The notes under the pieces: generated by a model
What the model was told of the DNA's origin: nothing
Seen by the model: only the letters and a program-made list of their open reading frames with translations
The model's database searches: none
Part shown: piece by piece, positions 31,679-41,400 of the stretch
Numbering within the stretch: position 1 is the stretch's first letter
How the letters are laid out: every line of letters starts with the position of its first letter
Position numbers and translations under genes: made by a program
Assembly (NCBI GenBank): GCA_021324015.1
Contig: JAJPJX010000063.1
Location: 1 to 64,000 of the forward strand
DNA from: Solibacteraceae bacterium
GTDB taxonomy: Bacteria; Acidobacteriota; Terriglobia; Bryobacterales; Bryobacteraceae
Reading direction: 5' to 3'
DNA: 64,000 nucleotides

Positions 31679-34357
31679 ATGCCGCGGACTGCCGCGCTGG
31701 TGTGGGTTTTTCTGGCTGGGGGCGCGGTGTGCGCGCAGAAGGCGGAACTGTGGCCGGGCGCGGTGTACGACCCGCGCATTCCCACGTTCCGCCAGGTGTT
31801 GGGCTACGATGCCGGGGAACGCATCACGCCGCACGCGGGCATCCTGCGCTATCTCGAAGCGCTGGCGGCAGCCTCGCCGCGCATCCGGGTCTTTGAGTAC
31901 GGGGAAAGCTGGGAAGGGCGGAAGCTGGTGTATGCGGCGATCGGCTCGGAGTCCAACCTGCGGCGGTTGGAGGAGATCCGCGCGGGGATGGAGCGCCTGG
32001 CCGATCCGCGCAAGACTCCCGAAGCGGAGGCGCGCCGGCTGATGGCCACCCTGCCGGTGGTGGTGTGGCTGGCCTATGGCGTACACGGCAACGAGATTTC
32101 GTCTCCGGACGCCGCGCTGGCGACCGCCTATCACCTGCTGGCGGCGAAGAACGACGCGCTGGCGGAGCGCATTCTGACGCACACCCTGGTGCTCCTCGAT
32201 CCGGTGCAGAACCCGGACGGACGCGACCGCTTCATCCGCAACTTCGAGGAGGCGCTGGGGCTGGCGCCGGACGCCAGCCGCCTGGCCGCGGAACACAACG
32301 AACCGTGGCCCGGGGGCCGCACCAATCACTACCTGTTCGATCTCAACCGGGACTGGATCACGCTCACGCAGCCGGAAACGCGCGGGATCGTGAAAGCCCT
32401 GCTGGCGTGGTATCCGCTGGTCTTCACGGACCTGCACGAAATGGGCATGGACTCGACCTACTACTTCACGCCGGAGGCGGATCCGTACAATCCGCACCTG
32501 ACGGCGGACCAGCGGGGGAGCCTGCAACTGTTCGGGCGCAACGATGCGAAATGGTTCGACCATTTCGGTTTCGATTACTTCACGCGGGAAATCTACGACG
32601 CGTTTTATCCGGGTTACGGCGCCAGTTGGCCGGCCTTTTACGGGGCGGTGGCCATGACCTACGAGCAGGCCTCGACGCGGGGGCTGGTGGTGCGGCGCAA
32701 CGATGAGACGGTGCTGCGCTTTCGAGACACGGTGCGGCGGCACCTGGTGGCCTCACTGGCGACGGCGGAGACGGCGGCGGCGAACCGCGAGAAGCTGCTG
32801 GCGGACTTTTATCGCTACCGGTCCACGGCGATCGCGGAGGGCGGCCGGGAAGCGGTGCGCACTTACATTCTGCCGCGGGGCCGGGACGCCGCCGCCACGG
32901 ACAAGCTGGCGGGCATCCTCATGGAGCAGGGCGTGGAGGTGCGGCGGGCCACCGCGGCGTTCCGCGCGGGAGACCGGGAATATCCGGCGGGCACCTACGT
33001 GGTGCCGCTGGCGCAGCCGGCCAAGCGCCTGATCCGCACGCTGCTGGACCCGGTGACGCCCATGGACGAGGCCTTCGTGCTCCAGGAGGAGGCGCGCCGG
33101 CGGCGCAAGCTGCGCAGCGAGATCTACGACGTGACGGCCTGGTCGCTGCCGCTGGTCTTCAACGTGGAGGCGGTGGCGCGCCCGGAGGCCGCGGCGGGGA
33201 GCTTCGAGGCGGCACGGCCCGGGCGGGTGGTTCCCGGGGAAGTCCGCGGGGGCAAGGCGGCGGTGGCCTACCTGGCGCCCTGGGGCTCCGCCGCAGGCGG
33301 GCGCCTGCTGGCCGCCGCTCTGCGGCAGGATCTACGACTTTCTTCGAGCGACAAGCCGTTCACCCTCAACGGCGTCAAATATCCTGCGGGGACTTTGATC
33401 TTCAAGGTGGCCGAGAATCCGCCGGACCTGGGCGAACGGCTGGCGCGGTTGGCGGCGGCGACCGGGGCGGAGATCCACGCCGCCAACAGCAGTTGGGTGG
33501 AGGAGGGCGTCAATTTCGGCAGCCGCTACGTGGTGCACGTGCGCAAACCGGTGGTGGCCATGGCCTGGGACCAGCCGGTTTCGGCCAATTCGGCGGGCTG
33601 GGCGCGCTTCGTGCTGGAACGGCAGTACGGCTACCCGGTGACGGTGGTGCGCACCGCGCAACTGGCCGGCGCGGACCTGAGCCGGCTTCACGTGCTGCTG
33701 TTGCCGGCCGCGGAGAACTACCAGCAGGCGCTGGGCTCGGAAGGAATCGACCGGCTGAAGGACTGGGTGGATGCCGGCGGCACGCTGATCGCGCTGGCTC
33801 CCGAGGCGGTGGAATTTCTGGCCGACCGCAAGGTGGGGCTGCTGGACGTGGCGCCGGAGAACGCCGTTCACAGGGACGCGGAGGCGGCCAAACCCGACAA
33901 GGATGATAACCATGTCCCCGGCCGCCTGCTGGCCACCCGCGAGGACTACGAGCGCGCGGTGCAGGCCGAGCGGGAAGCGCCCGACCGCGTGCCCGGCGTG
34001 CTGGTGCGGGCGCGGGTGAATGCGGACCATTGGATCACCGACGGCGCGGCCGAAACCGTGGTGGCCATGGTGCAGGGCCGCGCCATTTTCACCCCCATCA
34101 AGCGGGACAAGGGCGTGAACGCGGCTATCTTCGAGGCGCCGGACAAACTGCTGGCCAGCGGCTACCTGTGGGAGGAAAGCCGCAGGCAGTTGGCGTATAA
34201 GCCGCTGCTGCTCGTGGAGCCGAGCGGGCGGGGCATGGTCATCGGATTCACCGCCGACCCGAACTACCGGGGCAGCCTGGACGGCATGAATCTGCTGTTC
34301 CTGAACGCCGTCTTCCGCGGCCCAGCGCACGCGCGGCCCATGGGCTCGGAAGAGTAG
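31679..34357 (+). CDS. Secreted M14-family zinc carboxypeptidase
   Basis: 892 residues with a signal peptide (RTAALVWVFLAGGAVCAQ). The peptidase domain (about residues 45-400) shows the zinc motif in AYGVHGNEISSPDA, the substrate-binding NPDGRDRF, LNRDWITLTQPET, and the third zinc ligand in FTDLHEMGMDS. The rest, about 490 residues, is beta-rich, without a recognised domain, and includes a type-1-glutamine-amidotransferase-like stretch (LLPAAENYQQALGSEGIDRL, DWVDAGGTLIAL). It likely trims peptides in the periplasm. A TATTCT box at 31667-31672 ends six bases before the ATG, suggesting a leaderless transcript. Confidence 0.88.
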   Translation: MPRTAALVWVFLAGGAVCAQKAELWPGAVYDPRIPTFRQVLGYDAGERITPHAGILRYLEALAAASPRIRVFEYGESWEGRKLVYAAIGSESNLRRLEEIRAGMERLADPRKTPEAEARRLMATLPVVVWLAYGVHGNEISSPDAALATAYHLLAAKNDALAERILTHTLVLLDPVQNPDGRDRFIRNFEEALGLAPDASRLAAEHNEPWPGGRTNHYLFDLNRDWITLTQPETRGIVKALLAWYPLVFTDLHEMGMDSTYYFTPEADPYNPHLTADQRGSLQLFGRNDAKWFDHFGFDYFTREIYDAFYPGYGASWPAFYGAVAMTYEQASTRGLVVRRNDETVLRFRDTVRRHLVASLATAETAAANREKLLADFYRYRSTAIAEGGREAVRTYILPRGRDAAATDKLAGILMEQGVEVRRATAAFRAGDREYPAGTYVVPLAQPAKRLIRTLLDPVTPMDEAFVLQEEARRRRKLRSEIYDVTAWSLPLVFNVEAVARPEAAAGSFEAARPGRVVPGEVRGGKAAVAYLAPWGSAAGGRLLAAALRQDLRLSSSDKPFTLNGVKYPAGTLIFKVAENPPDLGERLARLAAATGAEIHAANSSWVEEGVNFGSRYVVHVRKPVVAMAWDQPVSANSAGWARFVLERQYGYPVTVVRTAQLAGADLSRLHVLLLPAAENYQQALGSEGIDRLKDWVDAGGTLIALAPEAVEFLADRKVGLLDVAPENAVHRDAEAAKPDKDDNHVPGRLLATREDYERAVQAEREAPDRVPGVLVRARVNADHWITDGAAETVVAMVQGRAIFTPIKRDKGVNAAIFEAPDKLLASGYLWEESRRQLAYKPLLLVEPSGRGMVIGFTADPNYRGSLDGMNLLFLNAVFRGPAHARPMGSEE

Positions 34358-34389
34358 GGCGAAGGTGCGAGGGGCGCGGAAGGGGAGGG

Positions 34390-35166
34390 CTACAGATGGA
34401 CGCCGGCGAACTCGCTGAGCGCGTTGCGGTAGCCGTTCACCAGGAAGCCGTGATCTCCGCCGCAGGTGATGAAGCGGCCTCCGCGGTCGAGGACGGCCTG
34501 GGCGGCCTCGGGCGTTCCGGTGGGCATGCCCCACCACTTGCCATGTTTGGCGCAGGCGGCGGCCACGCGGTCAATGGCGTCCTGCACCAATTTGTGGCCG
34601 GTCTGCATGGGCACGCCGTAGCTGATGGTGAGGTCGCCAGGGCCCACGAACAGGAGGTCCACGCCGGGGACGGCAGCGATCTCGTCCACGCAATCGACCG
34701 CCTCGCGGTCTTCGATCTGGAGCACCAGGAAGGTCTGCTCGTTGCCGTGGCGCAGGTGTTCCAGGGGGTCGGCCAGCATGTAATCCGCGTCGGCTCCGGC
34801 GCCGTCGAAGCCGCGCCGGCCGAGCGGGGGGAAGCGGCACCACTCGACCCACTGGCGGGCCTCCGCGGCGCTGCGGCAGTGCGGCACCATGACCCCGTTG
34901 GCGCCGAATTCCAGCACGCGCATGGGCGCCGAATAGCCGGTCTTGAGAATCCGCACCATGAGGTCGATGCCGGTGGCCCGGCAGGCCAGGGAGATGGGAT
35001 CCACGATGCCGTATCCGAAGGGACGGTGCTCCATGTCGAGCCAGATGACGTCGAAGCCCAGGCGGCCGATCAGTTCGGCGAGCCACGGATCGGTAAGGCG
35101 GCTCATGCTGACGCAGCGGACGAAATCCCCCGCCCGCAGTTTCTCGAGTACTTTGCTATTGACCAT
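34390..35166 (-). CDS. HpcH/HpaI-family aldolase
   Basis: 258-residue TIM barrel of the HpcH/HpaI (citrate-lyase beta-like) family, which performs pyruvate-dependent aldol cleavage or condensation with a divalent metal. Visible motifs: VIWLDMEHRPFGYG, LMVRILKTGYSA, FGANGVMVPHCRSA, LQIEDREAVD and LLFVGPGDLTISYG, covering the Arg, Glu and Asp ligands. The family acts on 2-keto-3-deoxy sugar acids and related compounds; the exact substrate is not evident. It is convergent with the M14 peptidase gene (32-base gap). An ATG at 35166 is supported by a normal N-terminus. Confidence 0.85.
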   Translation of the reverse strand: MVNSKVLEKLRAGDFVRCVSMSRLTDPWLAELIGRLGFDVIWLDMEHRPFGYGIVDPISLACRATGIDLMVRILKTGYSAPMRVLEFGANGVMVPHCRSAAEARQWVEWCRFPPLGRRGFDGAGADADYMLADPLEHLRHGNEQTFLVLQIEDREAVDCVDEIAAVPGVDLLFVGPGDLTISYGVPMQTGHKLVQDAIDRVAAACAKHGKWWGMPTGTPEAAQAVLDRGGRFITCGGDHGFLVNGYRNALSEFAGVHL

Positions 35167-35243
35167 GATGAGATTTGCTTTCTATTGAGGGGCTGACAGC
35201 CAACGTATCGAAAACCCACCGGACGCCGCAACCAGCGGGCCGG

Positions 35244-37853
35244 TCACTCCAGGCGCACGCGCACGCGGCGCTGGGCCGGCCAGGCCGCCCTTCCGGCGTG
35301 GAAGCGCGCACGGTATTGCCACCAGCGGCGCCGGTCCGGCGACCCGGCCTGGCGCCAGGGCGCGCCCGCCAGCCCGCCGCGCGTATCCGCGCCGCGCACC
35401 TCGAAGGAGAGGCTGGAATCGAAGGGGGCGGCGCCTTCCCAGGTCAGTTCCGCGGCGCGAACGGGCGCGCCGGCATCGTAGGGCGCCGAGGTGTAGATCT
35501 CTTCGAGAGCGCGGGTGTACAGATTGCCCATGTCGACGCCCGTCATCATGTGCGGCCCCACGGTGGGTAAGGAGGTGGTGCGGCGCTGGTCGAAGGCGCC
35601 CGCGTGGTTCCAGAAGATCAGCGAGCGGGTGTGATGATCGCCGTTCTGCACGTGGTTGGAGACCGCCAGGTCCACCCATCCGTCGCCGTTCAGGTCCGCC
35701 GCCACCACGCCCGCCGCCGATTCGTTGTGCAGCGCCTGGCGGTGCGCCGGAGTGTAATCGGCCCCGGCGTTGCCCCAGTAGAGCCAGGAATCCAGGCTGC
35801 GCGTAAATTCGCTCTGGTAGCTGGAGAGGAAAATATCCAGAAAGCCGTCGCGGTTGAAGTCCGCCACCACGGCGTGATGCGTGCCCAGGGAAGGCAGTTC
35901 CGAGCGCCGCATGGGACTGTAGCCCTGGGGGCCGCCCCAGAGGATCTGGCTGTTGATTCCCCGGAAGAACCAGCGCTCCTGATCCATCAGGTTGCAGAGG
36001 ATGATGTCGAGCCAGCCATCGTGATTCAAGTCCGCCACCTGCTCGCTGACCAGGCCGACGCTTTCGATCATGGTGCGGCGCGCGGGGTCGTAGCCGGAGG
36101 CCGCGCCCCAGTAGATGACCAGGCCATCGCGGAGGGAGGGCACCAGCAGATCCAGGAAGCCGTCCTTGTTCAAGTCGGCGATGGCCGGGAAGCGCGGTTC
36201 GCGGACGGGCAGGTTCTGTTCGCGGTGAAAGCCTTGCGGGCCGCCGAACAGGATTTGGGCGGTGTTGTCCTCCATGTTCGAAAACAGGAGGTCCAGGTAG
36301 CCGTCGCGGTCCAGGTCGGCGATCGCGCAGCCGATGGCGCCGCGGGTGGGCACCTCGCTGCGCCGGGCCACCGCCAGGCCTTCCGCGGCGCCCCAGTAGA
36401 TGTACGAGCCTGCCGTGCCGCCCAAGTCTCCTTCGTGCGAGCCTACCAGGAGCACGTCGGTATAGCCGTCGTCGTTCAGGTCGGCGATGCAGGATTCGTA
36501 GCCGCCGATGGTGGGCAGGCGCTGCACACGTTCGGTCGAGTAATCTCCCTGCGGGCCGCCGAAATACACGTAGGTGTCGATGTCGCCGATGGGCCGGCCG
36601 CTCACGCTATTGGCGAAAAAGACGCTGCCGGAGGCCGCCGCGGCGCCCTCTGCTCCGTGCGTGGGGAGGCCCGTGCGGCGGGCGGGACTCAGGCCGTCCG
36701 GCGCGCCCCAGTAGACGTAAGAATCCACGTCGAAGGAGCGGTCGGAGCGCGAGTTGGCGAAGACCAGGTCGGCGAACCCGTCGCCGTCCACGTCGCCGAT
36801 GGCGGCGTCCACGGCGCCCAGTGTGGGCAGGTCCAGGTCGGCGGCGGGGTCGAAGAGCGTGTCGCTCCCGTGCCGGCCCCAATAGACACGCGAGGAGGTC
36901 TCCCAACGGCGGTCCAGCACGGCGCGGGTGACCACCAGGTCCGGGGCGCCGTCGTGGTTGAGATCTCCGGCGGCCAGGCGGCCGGCGCCGGCGAAGGGCA
37001 GGTTCTGCTCGGCTTCGAAGGCGCGGCCGCGCACCCGGAAGAGCGTTACGCCCTGGGCGGTGGCCAGGGCCAGGCGGCCGCCGATAGTTGCGGCGCCCAC
37101 AGCACCTTCCACGGGCAGCGGGGAGGCGGCGCTCAACTCGCCGTCCCAGTACACCTTGCCGTCGCGCCCGGCGGCGGTCACCACCAGGTCCGCGCGGCCA
37201 TCGGCATCCAGGTCCGCGGCCAGGCATCCGTTGGCGTGAGGCGTTTCCCAGCCAGTGCGCGCGCGGTAGAAATAGCCGTTCTCCCGGCCCCAGTAGACGT
37301 AGGAGGTGTGGGCGCCGTAATTGCCGCCGGCAATGAAGATCAGATCCGGCCGGCCGTCGCCATTCAGGTCCGCCACGCAGGCATCCTGCACGTAGGGCGT
37401 GGAAAGCTCGCTATGATAGCGCTCCGTCCAACCCTGCGGAGTGCCCCAGTAGATCCAGGAGTTCATCACCCGCGTAGAGTTATCGAAGCCACGGGCGATG
37501 ATCAGTTCCGGGCGCCCGTCGCCGTTGAGGTCGGCCACGCGGACGCGCACGGCTCCCGCGCCGGGATAGGCGGTCTGCCGCGCCTGGCGTGCGGCGAATT
37601 GGTACTGATAGGAGGGCGGCGTATAGGCCAGGTCGTGGGTGTTGTTGAAGATGAGGTCGTAGTAGCCGTCGTTGTTCACGTCGAAGCGGTGCACGGTCTG
37701 GACGACGCCGTTGCGGGACACATACAGGTTGGCACCGCCGGCATCGAACTGGCCCTCGCGGAAGGCTTCGAAGCCGGCGGTCTCCCAGACGCGGGCGCCG
37801 TTCTGGGCGGCCAGCAACCCGGCGCCGGCAAGCAACCAAAAAAAGCGTGACAT
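35244..37853 (-). CDS. Giant secreted VCBS/FG-GAP repeat propeller, copy 1
   Basis: 869 residues from the ATG at 37853 (a TTG three codons upstream is possible). Signal peptide SRFFWLLAGAGLLAAQ. The rest is a long series of repeats of the form D-L-N-x-D-G-x-x-D-L-x-x, then about 30 residues ending YxYWG, as in VCBS/FG-GAP integrin-like propellers; examples are DLNGDGRPDLIFIAGG, DVDGDGFADLVFAN and DLNKDGFLDLLVPS. These Asp loops bind calcium. A beta-rich C-terminal segment (about residues 770-869) follows. It sits 19 bases downstream of the Oar-like receptor gene, so it is co-transcribed with it. A paralog faces the receptor on the other side. Confidence 0.88.
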   Translation of the reverse strand: MSRFFWLLAGAGLLAAQNGARVWETAGFEAFREGQFDAGGANLYVSRNGVVQTVHRFDVNNDGYYDLIFNNTHDLAYTPPSYQYQFAARQARQTAYPGAGAVRVRVADLNGDGRPELIIARGFDNSTRVMNSWIYWGTPQGWTERYHSELSTPYVQDACVADLNGDGRPDLIFIAGGNYGAHTSYVYWGRENGYFYRARTGWETPHANGCLAADLDADGRADLVVTAAGRDGKVYWDGELSAASPLPVEGAVGAATIGGRLALATAQGVTLFRVRGRAFEAEQNLPFAGAGRLAAGDLNHDGAPDLVVTRAVLDRRWETSSRVYWGRHGSDTLFDPAADLDLPTLGAVDAAIGDVDGDGFADLVFANSRSDRSFDVDSYVYWGAPDGLSPARRTGLPTHGAEGAAAASGSVFFANSVSGRPIGDIDTYVYFGGPQGDYSTERVQRLPTIGGYESCIADLNDDGYTDVLLVGSHEGDLGGTAGSYIYWGAAEGLAVARRSEVPTRGAIGCAIADLDRDGYLDLLFSNMEDNTAQILFGGPQGFHREQNLPVREPRFPAIADLNKDGFLDLLVPSLRDGLVIYWGAASGYDPARRTMIESVGLVSEQVADLNHDGWLDIILCNLMDQERWFFRGINSQILWGGPQGYSPMRRSELPSLGTHHAVVADFNRDGFLDIFLSSYQSEFTRSLDSWLYWGNAGADYTPAHRQALHNESAAGVVAADLNGDGWVDLAVSNHVQNGDHHTRSLIFWNHAGAFDQRRTTSLPTVGPHMMTGVDMGNLYTRALEEIYTSAPYDAGAPVRAAELTWEGAAPFDSSLSFEVRGADTRGGLAGAPWRQAGSPDRRRWWQYRARFHAGRAAWPAQRRVRVRLE

Positions 37854-37871
37854 GACGCTCAAGCCGGCGGC

Positions 37872-40800
37872 TCAGAACGAGGCGCGCAGCGCAAACTGGA
37901 TCTGCCGCGCCGCGCCCGCGCTCAGGATGCGCCCGACAGTGGGGCTGGTCAGGATGTTGGTGGGGAAACCCAGCGGCGGCGTGTTCCACAGGTTGAAGAA
38001 CTCCGACCGGAACTGGAGCGACGAAGTCTCGCCGAGGCGGAAGGTCTTCATCAGCGCGAAGTCAAAGTTCACCAGGCCCGGACCGCTGAGAATGTTCCGC
38101 CCCGCGTTGCCGAAGCACACCAGCGGATTTTGCAGCGTGTTATAGACCGCCTGGTTGCGGCAGTCCGGCGCCAGCGTGAAGGCCGCCGGATTGAACCACT
38201 GGTTGGCGGTCTGCTGGGCCGGAATGCGGCTCACGCCCAACACCGAGTCGGGATGGATCAGCGAGGCCACGCCGGAGTTGGCGGTATCCACACCGGTGTA
38301 GAGGGTCATGGGCAGGCCGGTGGAGGCGGTGACGATGGAGTTGGCCTGCCAGTCGCCCACCAGCAGGGCCAGAGGGCCCCCCTGGCTGAGATATTTCTTC
38401 CCGCGGCCGAAGGGCAAATCGTAGACGAAGCTGTTCACCAGGCGGTGATCCTGGTCGAAAGCGGAGCGGCCGCGGTTCTGCCCGTCCAGGTTCCAGTTGT
38501 CGATCTCCTGGGTGTTGCCCACGGCGCCGCCGCGGATCTCCTGCCCGGTGTCGATGGAGCGGCTATAGGTGTAGGCCGTGACCATGGTCAGGCCGTGGAA
38601 ATCGCGCATCTCGGACTTGAGTTGAAGCGAGTTGTAGTAACTGTTGACGCGCGGCATGGCCATCTGGAAGATGGCCGTGAAATCCGGATTAAAAGGCCGC
38701 CGGGGATTCAGCGGGCCGGGCCCGGGATAGGGAATGTTGGCGATACCGGAGAAGGAGAGGTGCCGCCCGGTAGAGCCTACGTAGGAGCCGGTGACGGCCC
38801 AGTTGGAGGCGATCTCGTGCTGGAGGCTGAAGTTCCACTGCTGCACGTAGGCGGTGGGAAAACTGATCTGGCCGTTTTGGGCCTGTCCTTCGGCGAAGTA
38901 GCTGGAGCTGACGGTGACGCCCGGCGGGCGCAGGTCGCGCAGGGTGAGCGTGGGGAAGATGGAGTCCGGCATGTCGATGATCAGGCGCGTCTGGAAGGGC
39001 GGGTTGCGCACCAGGTCCACGGTGGTGTTACCGATCTGAGAATCGTAGAAGATGCCGTACGCCGCGCGCACCACCGTGCCCTTCGGCAGGCGGTAGGCCA
39101 GGCCTACGCGCGGCGCCCAGTTGTTGTAGTTGGTATTCACCACCCCACGGGGCACCTGGCCGTAGCCCGGCACGTTGACGTTGGCCTGCACGGGAACGGG
39201 TTTGGCCGGACCGTTCAGAGCGGGCACATACACGCTGCCGAAGCGGTCGTACTTTTCCACCCATGGCGGAATGAAATCCCAGCGCAGGCCCAGCGTCAGG
39301 GTGAGGTTACGCGTGGCCCTCCAGGTGTCCTCGAACCACGGTCCCAGATTGGTGCGCCGCAGGTAGACCTGGCCGGAGCCGTCGGTCACCTGGTTATTGT
39401 GGGAGTAGCCCAGCAGGAAATCCGCGAACTCGCTGCCGCGGCTGATGCCGTTGGGGTTGGTCACGTCCGCGGTGAGAGGCGTGGCGCGATAGGTGTAGGA
39501 AGGCAGGATGTAGTTCAGCGTGGCATTGTTCAACTGGAAGCGCGTGATTTGCATGCCCATCCGCAGGGAGTGTTCCCCCTTGGTGATGGAGAGGCTCTCC
39601 TGGATCTGGTAGGCGTTGTCGCGTGTCACGGTGGGCACACCGAAGTTGGCCCCGCCGAAAGTGGAGATGCCGTCCGCCGCGAAGGCGACGTTGGGCACTT
39701 CCCAGGCCGAGGGCGGCAGGCCCTGCTGGCCCTGGATGCCCAGTTGCTCGGGAATGTTCTGGGTGAAGGCGTTCTTGTTCACGATGTTCAGGCGCAGGCG
39801 GGTGAAGCCCAGGCGGAAGTCGTTGGCGATGGCGGGGCTGAAGAAGTGGGTGTCGCCCAGGGTGACGATCTGCGGCGACGGCTCCCGGCGCAGGCCCTGC
39901 GAGGAAAGCCCGCCGGGCACGAAGATGGACTCGTCGGACTTCGAATAGCGCCCGAAGATCTGGTCCTTGGTGCTCAGGCTGTAATCCACGCGGACGCCGA
40001 ACTGATCATTGGACTCGATCTGGGAGGCGTTGTTCAGGAACGTGCCCACGCCCAGCGGGAGGGCCGCCAGGTTGGGCAGGTCCACGTACTTCAGAATCCC
40101 CTGCGCGATAGGATCCAGGCGCCCGGTGGGGATGATGTTGCCGGGGAACGGATCGCGCAGGTACTGCGGGTTGGTGGGGGAGGCGGGCAGCGCGGAATTG
40201 AAGGCCGGATTGGCCCGCGTGCTGAGCGGGTCGAAGATGGGGGTGAGCTGGCCGGCGGCGGTGAGGCGGCCGGAAAAATCGCCCTGGCGCAGCGCCGCGC
40301 TGGGGACCACGGCCGTGGCGGTCTGGGCCTTCACCTGGCGGAAGCCTTCATAGCTGCCGAAGAAGAACAGCTTGTCTTTCTTCACGGGGCCGCCCAGCGT
40401 ACCGCCGAACTGGTTCTGCCGGAAGGGAGGGATCTTGGCCGGCGCGGGACGATCGAAGAGGTTTTTGGCGTCCAGCGAGGAGTTGCGCAGAAATTCGTAG
40501 GCGCTGCCGTGATACCGGTTGGTGCCCGAGCGGGTGACCAGGTTGATCTGCGCGCCGGCCTGCTGCCCGAATTCCGGCGAGTAGCTGTTGGTCTGCACCT
40601 TGAACTCGAGAATGCTGTCGATGTTCGGGCTGATGACGAAGGTGTTGAAATTGGGGTCGGTGTTCAGGGTGCCGTCGATCAGGAACAGGTTGGAGCCCTC
40701 CCGGTTGCCGTTGACGTTCAGGGCCGAGGGCAGGGTGCCGCGCTCGGTGGACTGGCGGCCTCCGGGCGGCGACTGGGTGGCGCCCGGCACCAGCAAAGCC

Positions 40801-41258
40801 AGTTGCAGGAACTGTCGGCCGTTGAGGGGCAACTGTTGCACCTGCTTGAACTCGATCACGCTGCCCACGCTGCTTTCGGTGGTTTGCAGCAGGGGCGCGG
40901 ACGCCTGCACGGCCACTTCCTGTACGACGTCGCCTACTTCCAGGCTGGCGTCCAGTTCGGCGGACTGGTTGACCTGGATCACCACGCCCTGAAATACCTG
41001 CTTTTTGAAGCCCGGGTGCTCGATGGTGACGTCGTAGGTGGCAGGCGTCAGGAATTCGACCTCGTAGCCGCCGCGGACGTTGCTGACCGCCTCGCGGGTA
41101 GCCCCGGTATCGCGGTTGCGCACGGTGACGCGGGCCCCTTCGATGGAGGCGCCGGAGGCATCCGTGATGGCGCCTGACAGCGTCCCGGTGATCTTCTGCG
41201 CGGCCAGCGGAGCTGCCAGGAGCAGACATCCGGCCCAGAGTAGCCATCGGTTCTTCAC
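37872..41258 (-). CDS. Oar-like TonB-dependent outer-membrane receptor, copy 1
   Basis: 1128 residues starting at GTG 41258. Signal peptide (LLWAGCLLLAAPLAAQ), then a carboxypeptidase-regulatory-like domain (GTLSGAITDASGASIEGARV, GGYEVEFLTPATYDVTIEHP; about residues 25-105), a plug-like domain (about 115-260; SAPLLQTTESSVGSVIEFKQ, VNGNREGSNLFLIDGT) and an outer-membrane beta-barrel ending in the C-terminal aromatic-type strand RQIQFALRASF. Such receptors import large oligomers or act with surface glycans and proteins. The promoter at 41306-41334 is a good consensus with a TGTCGACA palindrome just downstream. It is co-transcribed with VCBS copy 1 and divergent from VCBS copy 2. Confidence 0.92.
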   Translation of the reverse strand: MKNRWLLWAGCLLLAAPLAAQKITGTLSGAITDASGASIEGARVTVRNRDTGATREAVSNVRGGYEVEFLTPATYDVTIEHPGFKKQVFQGVVIQVNQSAELDASLEVGDVVQEVAVQASAPLLQTTESSVGSVIEFKQVQQLPLNGRQFLQLALLVPGATQSPPGGRQSTERGTLPSALNVNGNREGSNLFLIDGTLNTDPNFNTFVISPNIDSILEFKVQTNSYSPEFGQQAGAQINLVTRSGTNRYHGSAYEFLRNSSLDAKNLFDRPAPAKIPPFRQNQFGGTLGGPVKKDKLFFFGSYEGFRQVKAQTATAVVPSAALRQGDFSGRLTAAGQLTPIFDPLSTRANPAFNSALPASPTNPQYLRDPFPGNIIPTGRLDPIAQGILKYVDLPNLAALPLGVGTFLNNASQIESNDQFGVRVDYSLSTKDQIFGRYSKSDESIFVPGGLSSQGLRREPSPQIVTLGDTHFFSPAIANDFRLGFTRLRLNIVNKNAFTQNIPEQLGIQGQQGLPPSAWEVPNVAFAADGISTFGGANFGVPTVTRDNAYQIQESLSITKGEHSLRMGMQITRFQLNNATLNYILPSYTYRATPLTADVTNPNGISRGSEFADFLLGYSHNNQVTDGSGQVYLRRTNLGPWFEDTWRATRNLTLTLGLRWDFIPPWVEKYDRFGSVYVPALNGPAKPVPVQANVNVPGYGQVPRGVVNTNYNNWAPRVGLAYRLPKGTVVRAAYGIFYDSQIGNTTVDLVRNPPFQTRLIIDMPDSIFPTLTLRDLRPPGVTVSSSYFAEGQAQNGQISFPTAYVQQWNFSLQHEIASNWAVTGSYVGSTGRHLSFSGIANIPYPGPGPLNPRRPFNPDFTAIFQMAMPRVNSYYNSLQLKSEMRDFHGLTMVTAYTYSRSIDTGQEIRGGAVGNTQEIDNWNLDGQNRGRSAFDQDHRLVNSFVYDLPFGRGKKYLSQGGPLALLVGDWQANSIVTASTGLPMTLYTGVDTANSGVASLIHPDSVLGVSRIPAQQTANQWFNPAAFTLAPDCRNQAVYNTLQNPLVCFGNAGRNILSGPGLVNFDFALMKTFRLGETSSLQFRSEFFNLWNTPPLGFPTNILTSPTVGRILSAGAARQIQFALRASF

Positions 41259-41283
41259 GAAGATTTCCCCCTGTTTAGCAGAT

Positions 41284-41291
41284 TGTCGACA
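41284..41291. promoter_or_regulatory. TGTCGACA palindrome in the receptor promoter
   Basis: Perfect 8-bp palindrome about 14 bases past the minus-strand -10 box of the receptor gene, so inside the early transcribed region. The same palindrome lies in the gamma-glutamyltransferase promoter at 45832-45839. It is a possible operator for a local regulator such as the GntR protein. Confidence 0.4.
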
Positions 41292-41305
41292 GTTGGTATT
41301 GGAAG

Positions 41306-41334
41306 ATTATTGCCTTGCGGCGCAGCTTTGTCAA
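41306..41334 (-). promoter_or_regulatory. Promoter of the Oar-like receptor operon
   Basis: Minus-strand TTGACA (41329-41334) and AATAAT (41306-41311) with exactly 17 bases between. This is the best sigma-70-type promoter in the window. Confidence 0.75.
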
Positions 41335-41400
41335 TCCGCTGCTCAAGGAATTGGACCGCGGCCGCCCGGCGCCGGGGATTGGAGTACGCTGGCTTTTGTC

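Noticed and set aside
38130-41177. 1015-codon frame antisense to the Oar-like receptor
   Set aside because: A shadow of the codon bias in the receptor gene; the receptor frame shows clear domains. The same applies to the long antisense frames over proS (23659-25371), glyA (25888-27786), VCBS copy 1 (35604-37850), the SSS symporter (44213-46033) and receptor 2 (50156-52981).
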